Shown: positions 1 through 12,086, counted from the stretch's first letter. The stretch is DNA of 64,000 nt from Ga0077536 sp035325705 (GCA_035325705.1 DAOKZI010000001.1:434001-498000); one strand, 5' to 3'. A program made the numbers and translations. Notes: generated by a model from the sequence alone, not told the origin.

Positions 1-1
1 C

Positions 2-511
2 TACACCGATCCGCTGCCCGCACTACCGCCGTCCGGCTACGCGATGCTCTCGATCGTGCGCGAGGGACCGGTATGGGAAGGCCGTCATCCCGGCGGCGAT
101 CGCGTGCGCCTCGTGCCGCGCGGCACGGACGGACTCGTCGGCATCGGCATCACGGTCGAGACGCCGGAGCCTGCGCGCATGATGGATTTCTATCTGCGCG
201 CGATGGAGTTCGACGAGGCGGGCCCGCACGCGGCGCGCTGCGGCGACACGCTGCTATTCGTCGAGAAGGGCCGCGGCGGCGCGCTCACGCCGAGCTTCAT
301 CGCGCCGAACTTCCGCTATCTGACGGTCCAGATCTTCGATGCCGATCGGGCCTGCGCCGACATCGTCGCGCGTGGCGGCCGCCTCGCGCAGGCGCCCGTC
401 AGCTTCGGCAGCGTCGCCCGCTACGGCTTCGTCGCCGATCCCGACGGCAACTGGATCGAGATCTCGGCCCGCACCTCGCTGACCGGCATCGCGCCGCCGC
501 CGGAGCGCTGA
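2..511 (+). CDS. VOC (glyoxalase/bleomycin-resistance fold) protein, 5' truncated
   Basis: The reading frame is open from the left edge of the window, so the true start lies upstream. The visible part ends in a complete VOC module: a start strand (VGIGITVETPEPARMMDFY), then a central helix, and near the C-terminus the typical GFVADPDGNWIEI signature whose Glu is usually a metal ligand. Residues before VGIG suggest a preceding region or a second VOC module. VOC proteins include glyoxalase I, extradiol dioxygenases and resistance proteins; the substrate cannot be told from this fragment. The gene is followed by a repeat-filled gap rather than an operon partner. Confidence 0.8.
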   Translation, partial: YTDPLPALPPSGYAMLSIVREGPVWEGRHPGGDRVRLVPRGTDGLVGIGITVETPEPARMMDFYLRAMEFDEAGPHAARCGDTLLFVEKGRGGALTPSFIAPNFRYLTVQIFDADRACADIVARGGRLAQAPVSFGSVARYGFVADPDGNWIEISARTSLTGIAPPPER

Positions 512-550
512 GCGACTGCGTGCCGGGTGTTGTGGCACTTCGAACGCTGG

Positions 551-675
551 TTAATCTAGCCACGGAGAACACGGAGGGCACGGAGGAAGAGATGGATTGG
601 GTCTGCGCCTCCGTGATTCGATCGCAGTCATCAGCGCTGGCGCCATTTTTCCTCCGTGTCCTCCTCGGCTAGGTT
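551..675. repeat. Family 1 inverted repeat (CTAG type)
   Basis: The left arm at 551-592 begins TTAATCTAGCCACGGAG and continues with near-9-nt units of the CACGGAGRA type. The right arm at 646-675 is the degenerate inverse (CCTCCGTGTC, then GGCTAGGTT). The loop carries the core CTGCGCCTCCGTGATTCG, shared with other copies in this window. About 25 bases before the left arm (from 530) are also shared with the copy at 864. No coding capacity is seen. The gap 512-1002 is otherwise filled by a family 2 repeat and a second family 1 copy. Confidence 0.85.
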
Positions 676-679
676 CAGC

Positions 680-822
680 CGTAGGTTGAGCTGGCGAAAG
701 AAGCCCAACAGGGCGTTGGCGCTGCGCACCGCCATTCGTTCTCTCCTGACAACCGCTCAACGGCATCGCGTCGTTCTTCCGGCACCGATCTCGTTGAGCT
801 TCCTTCGTCGGCCCCAGCTACG
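680..822. repeat. Family 2 inverted repeat, diverged
   Basis: The left arm at 680-712 resembles CGTAGGTTGAGCTGGCGAAAG followed by AAGCCCAACAGGG. The inverse arm at 793-822 reads GAGCTTCCTTCGTCGGCC followed by CCAGCTACG. Both arms differ slightly from the perfect copy at 40327-40400, so this is an old or decayed copy. The 80-nt spacer has no convincing gene. Confidence 0.7.
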
Positions 823-863
823 AGCTGCGCGCGAATCCGGGTGCTGTGCCACTTCGAGCGCCG

Positions 864-1002
864 GTTAATCTAGCCACGGAGGACACGGAGGGCACGGAGG
901 AAGAAAGGGATTGATCGCGCCTCTGCAGCGCCGCCGCTGAATGAGGCGCAGGCAGCGCGGAGGTATTGGCCCAATCAATCTCTTTCTCCGTGTCCTCCGT
1001 GG

Positions 1003-1010
<8 letters not shown>
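864..1010. repeat. Family 1 inverted repeat (CTAG type) abutting maf
   Basis: The left arm at 864-903 starts GTTAATCTAGCCACGGAGG. The right arm at 979-1010 is its inverse and ends CCGTGGCTAGATT. The loop is about 75 nt and contains further inverted sequence (CAATCAATC versus GGGATTGAT). The CTAG of the right arm contains the complement of the maf stop codon, so the repeat overlaps the gene end. Confidence 0.88.
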
Positions 1011-1629
<619 letters not shown>

Positions 1630-1656
1630 GGTTTCGTGCCTCCTTCAGCGTCTTCA

Positions 1657-1990
1657 TTGCCACCAAGAACACAGAGAACACAGAGGGGGAGAGAGTGGGC
1701 CGTGCCCATCATCGGCTCCGTGTCCAACTGGAAAGCTGCTGAATGTTGCGCCTCGCGCGGCCACGGAGAACATAGAGAACACGAGGGGAAGAGATGATTC
1801 ATGACTTCCGCGATATTGGCGCCAGGAGTCGCGATCGAGTCTCGGAGGCGCAGGCTCATTCATCTTTGTTCTCCGTGTTCCCTGTGTTCTCCATGGCCGG
1901 GCGTAGCCCGTCTTCGAGCTGCGTCAAACCTGCATGAGACTATCCCGTCGGCACGGCCCACTCTCTCCCCCTCTGTGTTCTCGGTGGCAA
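1657..1990. repeat. Family 1 repeat (TTGCC type), outer copy of a nested pair
   Basis: The left arm at 1657-1706 reads TTGCCACCAAGAACACAGAG, then further units, then GAGAGAGTGGGCCGTGCC. The right arm at 1950-1990 is its inverse. The inner 21-22 bp of each arm are perfectly complementary. The arms differ by one 9-nt unit (AACACAGAG), which shows copy-number change of the unit. A second element is inserted in the loop. Internal sequence around AACTGGAAAGCTGCTGAAT is shared with the copy at 40200. Confidence 0.88.
1758..1902. repeat. Family 1 repeat, inner copy of a nested pair
   Basis: The left arm at 1758-1796 (GGCCACGGAGAACATAGAG onward) and its inverse at 1862-1902 (TGTTCTCCGTGTTCCCTGTG onward) sit inside the loop of the outer copy. 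Read on the minus strand the loop contains CTGCGCCTCCGAGACTCG, matching the core of the copies at 551 and 26181. The whole 1630-2001 gap consists of the two copies, and no gene is seen. Confidence 0.82.
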
Positions 1991-2001
1991 GAAAGAACCG
2001 C

Positions 2002-2463
2002 TCAAGCGCGATGGTAGGGATGATTGTGCAGCAGCGACCATGCGCGGTAGAGCTGTTCGACGACGAGGACGCGGGCCAGCGCGTGGGGCAGGGTCAGGCG
2101 TGACAGCGACCAGCTCATGTGAGCGGCTGCGCGCAGGGCCGCGCCGTGGCCTTCGGCGCCGCCGATCGCGAACACGACTTCCTGCGCCTCCTCGCGCCAG
2201 CGCTGCAGTCGGCCGGTGAGCTCGGCGGTCGACCAAGCTTCGCCGCGTTCGTCGAGGGCGACGATGTGCGCCGCTGCGGGCATCGCGCGCAACAGCATCT
2301 CCGCTTCGCGCTCGCGCTGCTGGGCGACGGTCGCGGCCGCTTTCGGCGCGAATTCACGCAGGCGCAGTTCCAGTCCCGGGCCGAAGCGCTTGCGATAATC
2401 CTCGCAGGCCGCCTCGGCCCAGGCCGGCGGCCGGCGCGCGATGCTGAAGACGTGGACTCGCAC
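2002..2463 (-). CDS. rlmH: 23S rRNA pseudouridine-1915 N3-methyltransferase
   Basis: RlmH is a SPOUT-class methyltransferase that uses SAM to methylate pseudouridine 1915 of 23S rRNA in the assembled 70S ribosome. The 153-residue length is typical. LDERG lies at about 70-74, the knot and SAM-loop motif IGGAEGH at about 100-106, and the characteristic C-terminal EQLYRAWSLLHNHPYHR ends the protein. It begins 9 nt after rsfS, matching the conserved rsfS-rlmH pair, and is the last gene of the leuS-to-rlmH operon. Confidence 0.97.
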   Translation of the reverse strand: MRVHVFSIARRPPAWAEAACEDYRKRFGPGLELRLREFAPKAAATVAQQREREAEMLLRAMPAAAHIVALDERGEAWSTAELTGRLQRWREEAQEVVFAIGGAEGHGAALRAAAHMSWSLSRLTLPHALARVLVVEQLYRAWSLLHNHPYHRA

Positions 2464-2472
2464 GCCCCGCGC

Positions 2473-2838
2473 TCAGCGCGCAGGGGCGGCGGCGGCGCGG
2501 GCGCGCTTCGGCGCTTCCCAGAGTTTCTCGAGCTGGTAGAACTGGCGCGGCTCCGGCTGCATCACGTGCACGATGACGTCGCCGAAGTCGATGAGGATCC
2601 ACTCCGCGTTCTGCTCGCCTTCGACGCCCAGCGGCTTGAGTTTCTGCTCGCGCGCCGCTTCCAGCACGCGATCGGCGAGACCCTTGACCTGGCGCGACGA
2701 GCGGCCGGTCGCGATCACCATGTAATCGGCGATCGAGGTCAGCTTGCGGACGTCGACGGACTTGATGTCCTCGGCCTTGCCGTCGTCCAGGGCCTGGACG
2801 ACGAGCGTGCAGATCTTGCGGGGGGTGAGGGCTGGCAT
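2473..2838 (-). CDS. rsfS: Ribosomal silencing factor RsfS
   Basis: RsfS binds ribosomal protein L14 and blocks joining of the 30S and 50S subunits when nutrients run out. The 121-residue protein has the typical N-terminus (DDGKAEDIKSVDV), the SIADYMVIATGRSSRQVK segment, the EGEQNAEWILIDFGDVIVHVM core and the YQLEKLW tail. A short Ala/Arg-rich end follows. It lies between nadD and rlmH, the usual gammaproteobacterial order. Confidence 0.97.
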   Translation of the reverse strand: MPALTPRKICTLVVQALDDGKAEDIKSVDVRKLTSIADYMVIATGRSSRQVKGLADRVLEAAREQKLKPLGVEGEQNAEWILIDFGDVIVHVMQPEPRQFYQLEKLWEAPKRARAAAAPAR

Positions 2839-2891
2839 GTGTCGCTATTGTCGCCGCGGCCGCGATGGCGCACAACCGAAGGGACGCGGCG

Positions 2892-3542
2892 TCAGGCGGC
2901 GCCGTACAGACCTGCGCGCGCGATCAGTGCCGCGACGCCGGGCGAAACGAGCGCATCGATGCAGCGGCCGGCCGCGACGCGCGCGCGGATGTCGGTCGAG
3001 GAGATCGGCAGCAGCGGAATCGGACAGGCGATGACGCAGCCGGCGGGCCGCACATGCAGCGCGGCGCGCTCCTCGGTCCAGGCCGCCGCGATCTCGGCGT
3101 GGCGCACGAGCGTCGCGCCCGGCCGGCTGGCCACGACGAAATGGGCGTAATCGAGCAGCGCTCGCCAGCGCTGCCAGCGCGGCAATGCGTTCCAGGCGTC
3201 GGCGCCGAGAATGAAGCACAGCGGCCGCGCGCCGAGCTCCGCGCGCAGGGCGGCCAGGGTGTCGATGGTGTAGGAGACGCCGCCGCGCGCAAGCTCGCGT
3301 GCGTCCAGCACGAGGCGCGCGCCGGCGCAGTCGGCCAGCGCCGCGCGCAGCATCGCCTCGCGCTGGGCCGTGCTCGCGCAAGCCGCGTCGCGCAGATTCG
3401 TCTGCGCGGACGGCAGCAGCCGCACTTCGGCGAGATCCAGCGCCTCGCGCACCTCGATCGCGAGCCGCAGATGGCCCAGATGCACGGGATCGAAGGTGCC
3501 GCCGAGCAGGCCCAGCGGCGCTGCCGTCGCCGCGTCCGTCAA
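2892..3542 (-). CDS. nadD: Nicotinate-mononucleotide adenylyltransferase
   Basis: NadD transfers AMP from ATP to nicotinate mononucleotide to make deamido-NAD in NAD synthesis. The nucleotidyltransferase motif GGTFDPVHLGH lies at about 14-24, and the C-terminal ISSTDIR motif is present. I chose a TTG start at 3542: it overlaps the proA stop as TTGA and gives 216 residues, the usual size, directly before the conserved fold. A frame extension to 3575 would lie entirely inside proA and adds an Arg-rich tail with no family match. The overlap suggests translational coupling to proA. Confidence 0.93.
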   Translation of the reverse strand: MTDAATAAPLGLLGGTFDPVHLGHLRLAIEVREALDLAEVRLLPSAQTNLRDAACASTAQREAMLRAALADCAGARLVLDARELARGGVSYTIDTLAALRAELGARPLCFILGADAWNALPRWQRWRALLDYAHFVVASRPGATLVRHAEIAAAWTEERAALHVRPAGCVIACPIPLLPISSTDIRARVAAGRCIDALVSPGVAALIARAGLYGAA

Positions 3543-4807
3543 CGGCGAACGTGACCGTCGCCGATCACGATCCACTTCTGCGAAGTCAAACCTTCGAGGC
3601 CGACCGGGCCGCGCGCGTGGAATTTGTCCGTACTGATCCCGATCTCCGCGCCTAGCCCGTACTCGTAGCCGTCGGCAAAGCGCGTCGATGCGTTCACCAT
3701 CACCGAGCTCGAATCGACTTCGACGAGGAAGCGGCGCGCGCGGCCGAGATGCTCGGTGACGATCGCGTCGGTGTGCTGCGAGCCGTACTGGCGAATGTGC
3801 GCGATCGCCTCATCCAGATCGCCGACGATCTTCACGGCGAGGATCGGCGCGAGATATTCCGCGTACCAGTCCTCGTCCGAAGCCGCGAGCACGTCCGGAT
3901 CGATCGCGCGCGTCGCCGCGCAGCCGCGCAGCTCGACGCCCGCCTCGCGATATTTCGCGAACAGCGGCGGCAGCAGCCTGGGCGCCGCGTCGACGTGCAC
4001 CAGCAGCGTCTCCATCGTATTGCACGTGCCGTAACGCTGGCACTTCGCGTTGTAGGCGACGGCCAGCGCCTTGTCGGGATCGGCATCGGCATCGAGGTAG
4101 ACGTGGCAGACGCCGTCCAGATGCTTGATCACCGGCATGCGCGCTTCGCGGCTGACGCGCTCGATCAGCCCCTTGCCGCCGCGCGGCACGATCACGTCGA
4201 CGTATTCCGGGTGCGCCAGCATCGCGCCGACCGCCGCGCGATCGGCCGTCGCGATCACCTGCACGCCGGCCGTCGGCAGGCCCGTGCGCGCGAGGCCCGC
4301 GTGCACGCAGGCCGCGATCGCCTGGTTCGAATGCAGCGCCTCGCTGCCGCCGCGCAGGATCGTCGCATTGCCGGCCTTCAGGCACAGCGCCGCGGCGTCG
4401 GCCGTCACGTTCGGCCGCGCTTCGTAGATGATGCCGACGACGCCGAGCGGCACGCGCATGCGGCCGACCTGGATGCCGGACGGCCGATAGGCGAGATCGC
4501 CGACGACGCCGATCGGATCGGACAGCGCCGCGACTTCGCGCACGCCGGCCGCCATCGTCGCGATGCGCGCCGGGTTCAGCGCGAGCCGATCGCGCATCGC
4601 GGCGTCGAGGCCGGCGGCGGCTTCGAGATCGCGCGCATTGGCGGCGAGGATCCCTTCGCTGCGGTCCTCGATCTGCGCGGCAATCGCCAGCAGCGCGTCG
4701 TTCTTCGCCTGCGTCGTCGCGCGCGCGAGCCCCACCGCCGCCGCGCGCGCGGCGCGGCCCAGCTCGGCCATGTAGGCGTCCATCGCCGGTTCGCTCATCG
4801 CAGTCAT
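3539..4807 (-). CDS. proA: Gamma-glutamyl phosphate reductase
   Basis: ProA reduces gamma-glutamyl phosphate to glutamate semialdehyde with NADPH, the second step of proline synthesis. At 422 residues it has the aldehyde-dehydrogenase fold. The N-terminal segment IIYEARPNVTADAAALC is the ProA signature, and the catalytic Cys is at about 262 in QRYGTCNTMETLL. The C-terminal GPVGLEGLTSQKW is typical. Met4 (4798) is an alternative start. It sits between holA and nadD; the other local proline gene, proC, is about 30 kb away. Confidence 0.97.
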   Translation of the reverse strand: MTAMSEPAMDAYMAELGRAARAAAVGLARATTQAKNDALLAIAAQIEDRSEGILAANARDLEAAAGLDAAMRDRLALNPARIATMAAGVREVAALSDPIGVVGDLAYRPSGIQVGRMRVPLGVVGIIYEARPNVTADAAALCLKAGNATILRGGSEALHSNQAIAACVHAGLARTGLPTAGVQVIATADRAAVGAMLAHPEYVDVIVPRGGKGLIERVSREARMPVIKHLDGVCHVYLDADADPDKALAVAYNAKCQRYGTCNTMETLLVHVDAAPRLLPPLFAKYREAGVELRGCAATRAIDPDVLAASDEDWYAEYLAPILAVKIVGDLDEAIAHIRQYGSQHTDAIVTEHLGRARRFLVEVDSSSVMVNASTRFADGYEYGLGAEIGISTDKFHARGPVGLEGLTSQKWIVIGDGHVRR

Positions 4808-4839
4808 GTCCTGTCTCCGGATTCGGTAGCGGGGCGGCT

Positions 4840-5862
4840 TCAGCGCGCCGCGAGCTCGCCGAGCCAGGGTCCGCCGGCGAGCGCGACGTACAGCGACTCG
4901 AGCTCATCCCAAGGCTCGCCCGTCGCCGCGCCCTTGACCAGCCTGTCCACGCGCAGGCTGTCGCGCAGCAAGCCGGCGATCGCCTCGGCCGGCAGGCGCT
5001 GCAGCGCCCGTCTGAGCAGCGGCTGTCGCGACTGCCACACGCGCTCGGCGGCGAACTGAGCCTCCAGACCGCGGCCCGCTTCGGCGAGCTTGGACAACAG
5101 CCGCAGCTCGCGGTTGACGAGCCAGCTCAGCAGCACCGGCTCCACGCCCTCGGCGCGCAGGCCGCGGATCATGCGCACCGTGCGCGCGACCTCGCCGGCG
5201 AGCGCGGCGTCGACGAGCTTGAACTGATCGTAGCGCGTACTGTCGGCGACCGCCGCGAGCACCTGCTCCGCTTCGAGCGTCGGCGTGTCGACGAGCAGCA
5301 CGAGCTTGTCGATCTCCTGCGCGGCGGCGAGCAGATTGCCTTCGGCGCGCAGCGCCAGCACTTCGACGGCCTCGGGCGAGAGCCGGCGGCCGCGCGCCTG
5401 GGCGCGCGCCGCGAGCCAGTCGCGGAAAGCCTGTCCTTCGAGCAGCCGGCAGGGGACGACGGCCCCGCGGCTCTCGATCGCGCGATACCAGTCGCTCGCC
5501 TGTTCCTCACGGCCGAGCGCGTCCGCGGTGAGGAGCCAGACGTCCTCGCCCGCGCGCGCGCTCAGGCGCTTCAGCGCGGCGACGCCCTGCTTGTCCGGCT
5601 TCTTCGCGCCGAGATGGATTTCGATGAGCCGCTTCGATGCGAACAGCGACAGGCTGCCGGCCTCGGCCTCGATCGCGGCCCAGTCGAGACCGATCGCGGC
5701 GTCGAACACCAGCCGCTCGTCGACGCCGGCGGCGCGCATCGCCGCGCGTATCGCGTCCACGCTCTCCGTGCGCTGCAGCGGCTCTTCGCCCCAGACGAGG
5801 AAGAAGGCCGGCGGCGCGGGCCGCGCCAGTGCGGCCGCGAGTCGCTCGGGTTTGAGCAGCAC
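4840..5862 (-). CDS. holA: DNA polymerase III delta subunit
   Basis: HolA is the clamp-loader wrench that opens the beta sliding clamp. The 340-residue protein begins at MLLKPERLAAAL with the FFLVWGEEPLQ strand and loop typical of delta. It continues with the AAA+-like domain lacking a functional Walker motif and ends in the helical collar domain (LLRRALQRLPAEAIAGLL). It lies 13 nt after lptE, in the standard leuS-lptE-holA order. Confidence 0.95.
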   Translation of the reverse strand: MLLKPERLAAALARPAPPAFFLVWGEEPLQRTESVDAIRAAMRAAGVDERLVFDAAIGLDWAAIEAEAGSLSLFASKRLIEIHLGAKKPDKQGVAALKRLSARAGEDVWLLTADALGREEQASDWYRAIESRGAVVPCRLLEGQAFRDWLAARAQARGRRLSPEAVEVLALRAEGNLLAAAQEIDKLVLLVDTPTLEAEQVLAAVADSTRYDQFKLVDAALAGEVARTVRMIRGLRAEGVEPVLLSWLVNRELRLLSKLAEAGRGLEAQFAAERVWQSRQPLLRRALQRLPAEAIAGLLRDSLRVDRLVKGAATGEPWDELESLYVALAGGPWLGELAAR

Positions 5863-5875
5863 TAGCCGCGCGCCG

Positions 5876-6430
5876 TCATGACTTCGAGGCAGTCGACTTC
5901 GCGCTCGTGCGGTACTTGTCGAAGTCGATGGTCTCGAGCTTCAAGACCAGCGCGCGCGCCGCGACCTTCGCCATCTCCAGGCGCAGGACCTGCTCGTTCT
6001 CGACCGTGCCGAGCAGCGAGCCTTCGTCGAACACGAAGTCTTCCGTCCAGCGGTAAGCCTGCGGCGCGGAGATCAGCGTGCCGTCGGCACCGCGCACGGT
6101 CATCGACAAAGTCAGCGTGACCTCGATCTCGCGCACCTTGCCGGTGTCGGGATCGACCGACAGCACGCGGCGCTCGAAGGACTCGTCGGACCACTCGATG
6201 ACGGCCTGGGCTTGCGCCGAATCCTGCGTGATCCCGACGTTGATGTAGCTGAGCTCCGCCACGAAATAAGAGTACAACTGGCCATAGCTCGGCGCCTTCA
6301 CCTTCACGCGCGTGACGTCGCCCAGCACGTTCTTGCGCGTGCCGCGCAGCCGCCAGCCGCCGCAGCCGCCGAGCATCGCGCTGCCGGCGGCGACGGCGCA
6401 TCCGGCGAGGAAACGGCGGCGCGCTCGCAT
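5876..6430 (-). CDS. lptE: LPS-assembly lipoprotein LptE
   Basis: LptE is the outer-membrane lipoprotein that plugs the LptD barrel and helps insert LPS. The 184-residue protein has an Arg-rich N-terminus, a hydrophobic signal and a lipobox LGGC with the lipidated Cys at 23. It continues with GWRLRG and a beta-alpha-beta body. Three nucleotides separate it from leuS, the standard order. LptD is not in the window. Confidence 0.9.
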   Translation of the reverse strand: MRARRRFLAGCAVAAGSAMLGGCGGWRLRGTRKNVLGDVTRVKVKAPSYGQLYSYFVAELSYINVGITQDSAQAQAVIEWSDESFERRVLSVDPDTGKVREIEVTLTLSMTVRGADGTLISAPQAYRWTEDFVFDEGSLLGTVENEQVLRLEMAKVAARALVLKLETIDFDKYRTSAKSTASKS

Positions 6431-6433
6431 GCT

Positions 6434-9016
<2,583 letters not shown>

Positions 9017-9175
9017 GATGCGCGGAGACCGGCTGCCGGCACCGGCCGGCTGGCGGGCGCGCGGAAACGATAGGTGACTGATTTTTTTGCCAAATGGCGA
9101 GTCTGCGCAGCATACCGCATGCGCAGGCGCAGGCGCAAAAAGCGCGCGTCGCACGGCGCCGTGAACGGGCGCTCG

Positions 9176-9213
9176 ATAAAAAAAAGAAGCCGGCGCGGAA
9201 AGCCCGCGCCGGC
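9176..9213 (-). terminator. Rho-independent terminator after the ComEA-like gene
   Basis: A perfect 10-bp stem (GCCGGCGCGG pairing with CCGCGCCGGC, 9189-9213) with a 5-nt loop is followed, on the minus strand, by TTC and a run of eight T residues. It stands about 30 nt after the ComEA-like stop codon and would insulate leuS from it. The leuS promoter must lie between 9017 and 9175. Confidence 0.88.
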
Positions 9214-9244
9214 GTGGGCGCGATCTGGCGCCAGGAGGGTTCGC

Positions 9245-9538
9245 TCAGTCCCGGGCGGGCTTCTCCGCGGCCGCGGCGCCGACGCCGATGCGATCGCGGT
9301 TCTTCTCGATGGTCGCGGGCCCGATGCCTTTCACCAGCGCGAGATCGTCGACCGATTTGAACGGGCCGTTCTGCTCGCGGTAGTCGATGATGGCCTCGGC
9401 CTTGCTCTGCCCGATGCCCACCATGCCGTTCGCGAGCTCGGCCGCGCTCGCGGCATTGATGTCGACGCGCTCGGCGGCGCCCGCCGTCAGCGCGGCGCCA
9501 AGACTGAGCGCGGCCAGGAAAAGCGCAATCTTGCGCAT
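9245..9538 (-). CDS. Small secreted ComEA-like helix-hairpin-helix protein
   Basis: The 97-residue protein has a signal peptide (residues 1 to about 21, ending GAA). The body is a ComEA-type double helix-hairpin-helix: VDINAASAAELA, then MVGIGQSKAEAII, then VDDLALVKGIGPATIEKNR. Such domains bind DNA non-specifically through the backbone. Exported stand-alone versions occur in many competent Gammaproteobacteria and are thought to act in DNA uptake. AAGGAGGT lies 5 nt before the ATG and fixes this start. It is a single-gene unit with its own terminator. Competence function is inferred from the domain only. Confidence 0.88.
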   Translation of the reverse strand: MRKIALFLAALSLGAALTAGAAERVDINAASAAELANGMVGIGQSKAEAIIDYREQNGPFKSVDDLALVKGIGPATIEKNRDRIGVGAAAAEKPARD

Positions 9539-9721
9539 ACTTACCTCCTTGTAAGAGTTCGGATGTCGATGTCCGCCTGCGGGCGTCCTGCCCACGGCGA
9601 GAGCGAGAATACACAGCCTCCGAGGCCCGCCTCCATCCCGAATCCGAGCCCGAGGCGCGGGGCGGAGCGGGATTTGCTCCCGAACCGCGGGGCGCGGCGG
9701 CGCCGGCGACGGCGGGGCCGC

Positions 9722-9755
9722 CGTTCATATCCCTGTAACATGGCGCCCGTTCAAT
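9722..9755 (+). promoter_or_regulatory. Pho box and -10 of the phoB promoter
   Basis: Two 7-bp direct repeats lie 11 bp apart: CGTTCAT, a 4-bp spacer ATCC, then CTGTAAC. The second half fits the CTGTMAY consensus fully and the first matches at 5 of 7. Ten nucleotides after the box is TTCAAT at 9750-9755, the correct place for a -10 element. The phoB GTG follows 30 nt later. This would give PhoB autoregulation, as known in enteric bacteria. Confidence 0.72.
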
Positions 9756-9785
9756 GCCGGGGGTCGAGCTCCGGATGGAAGGCGA

Positions 9786-10481
<696 letters not shown>

Positions 10482-10553
10482 CGGCCGCCGCGTTTACAGA
10501 TCGCCGGCGGCCGGGGCGATAATGGCGCGCGACGATCCACGAGCCCGGGGACC

Positions 10554-11879
10554 ATGTACCCGAAAGACTTCTGGCGCTTCACGCTGCTCCTGCTGTCCGC
10601 GCTCGCCGTCGGCGCGCTCTTCGGCCATGCGGCCGAGGCCGTCGCGCTGGCCGTGCTCGGCTACTGCGTGTGGCTGCATCGCAATCTGCACGGCCTGCTC
10701 GCGTGGCTGCGCGACAGCAAGCACCGCGAGCCGCCGGAACCGCCCGGCGTGTTCGAGGAAATCGCCGTCGAGATCGACTACCTGCGCGAGCGCCACAAGA
10801 AGCGCAAGAAGAAGCTCGCGAACTACCTGAAGCAGTTCCAGCAGGCGACCCGCGCCCTGCCCGACGCGACGGTCGTGCTCGACGAGCACGGCGCCGTGCA
10901 GTGGGCGAACCAGGCCGCCGGCAGGTATCTCGGCATCCGCTGGCCGGAAGACGTGGATCAGCGCATCACCAATCTGATCCGCCTGCCGAAGCTGCGCGAC
11001 TTCGTGCAGGAGCACGACGAGGCGCATACGATCGAAATCCCCTCGCCGACGAATCCGAAGCGCTTCCTGAGCATCCTGCTCGCGCCCTACGGCAAGAATC
11101 AGTGGCTGTTCGTCGCGCGCGACATCACGCAGCTCCACCGCGCGAATCAGATCCGCAGCGACTTCGTCGCCAACGTGTCGCACGAGCTGCGCACGCCGAC
11201 GACGGTGTTCAAGGGCTATCTCGAGACGCTGCTCGAGCAGAAGGAGCAGGGTCCGCCATCGTGGCGCGCCGCGCTCGAACAGATGAGCGCGCACGCCGAT
11301 CGCATGCAGTCGCTGATCGAGGAGCTGCTGCTGCTGTCACGCCTCGAGCGCGAGGATCACGTGCCCGATCCGCAGCCCGTGGCGATCGGCGAAGTCCTGT
11401 CCGAGGTGCTGAAGGAGGCGCGCGTGCTGTCGGGCACGCGCGATCACATCTTCTCGCTGGAAGCGGATCCGACCCTGCGGGTGCTGGGCGATCGCAACGA
11501 GCTCTACAGCGCGATCTCCAATCTCGTCTTCAATGCGGTGAGCTACACGCCGCCGCGCGGCATCGTCCAGGTGCGCTGGTTCCGCGACGAGGCCGGCGCC
11601 CACCTCGAGGTGCAAGACAACGGCATCGGCATCGCCGAGGAGCATCTCGATCGCATCACCGAGCGCTTCTACCGCGTCGATCCCTCGCGCTCGCGCGGCG
11701 ACGGCGGCACCGGCCTCGGGCTCGCGATCGTCAAGCACGTACTGATGCGCCACGACGCGACGCTGACGGTGCGCAGCAAGCTCGGCGAAGGCAGCACCTT
11801 CCGCTGCGATTTCCCGCCGGAGCGGATCGCCGCCGAAGAAGCCCGGCCCGACGCCCGCCGGCGCGACGGAGCGGCATGA
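10554..11879 (+). CDS. phoR: Phosphate regulon sensor kinase PhoR
   Basis: PhoR phosphorylates PhoB when the Pst/PhoU complex reports phosphate limitation. The 441-residue protein has two close N-terminal hydrophobic segments (about 9-45) with no large periplasmic loop, as usual for PhoR. A basic linker and a PAS domain (about 95-195) follow. The phospho-acceptor His is at about 210 in VSHELRTP. The catalytic domain has the N box (NLVFNAVSYTP), DNGIGI and GTGLGL. Its 3' end faces phoU across a family 1 repeat. Confidence 0.96.
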   Translation: MYPKDFWRFTLLLLSALAVGALFGHAAEAVALAVLGYCVWLHRNLHGLLAWLRDSKHREPPEPPGVFEEIAVEIDYLRERHKKRKKKLANYLKQFQQATRALPDATVVLDEHGAVQWANQAAGRYLGIRWPEDVDQRITNLIRLPKLRDFVQEHDEAHTIEIPSPTNPKRFLSILLAPYGKNQWLFVARDITQLHRANQIRSDFVANVSHELRTPTTVFKGYLETLLEQKEQGPPSWRAALEQMSAHADRMQSLIEELLLLSRLEREDHVPDPQPVAIGEVLSEVLKEARVLSGTRDHIFSLEADPTLRVLGDRNELYSAISNLVFNAVSYTPPRGIVQVRWFRDEAGAHLEVQDNGIGIAEEHLDRITERFYRVDPSRSRGDGGTGLGLAIVKHVLMRHDATLTVRSKLGEGSTFRCDFPPERIAAEEARPDARRRDGAA

Positions 11880-11925
11880 CGTGAGTGCCGGTCCGGCGCG
11901 TCTGTGCCGGGTTCAGGCGCCCTTG

Positions 11926-12078
11926 TAAGGCCACCGAGAACACAGAGAACACCGAGGGGAAAGAGAGATTGGAGAGGGAGCCTTCGCAACGCAGGAGTCA
12001 ATAGTCGCGCTGAAGTTGCGGCGGCATCGGCGCCACTCAATTCCGCCCTCTGTGTTGCTCTGTGTTCTCGGTGGCTAT
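11926..12078. repeat. Family 1 inverted repeat between phoR and phoU
   Basis: The left arm at 11926-11968 reads GGCCACCGAGAACACAGAG, then a further unit ending ACCGAGG. The inverse arm at 12042-12078 reads CCTCTGTGTTGCTCTGTG onward and ends GGTGGCTATAA. The arms carry unequal unit insertions. It occupies the convergent phoR/phoU junction, where a strong cruciform or hairpin could serve as a bidirectional terminator. Confidence 0.85.
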
Positions 12079-12086
12079 AAACGGCC

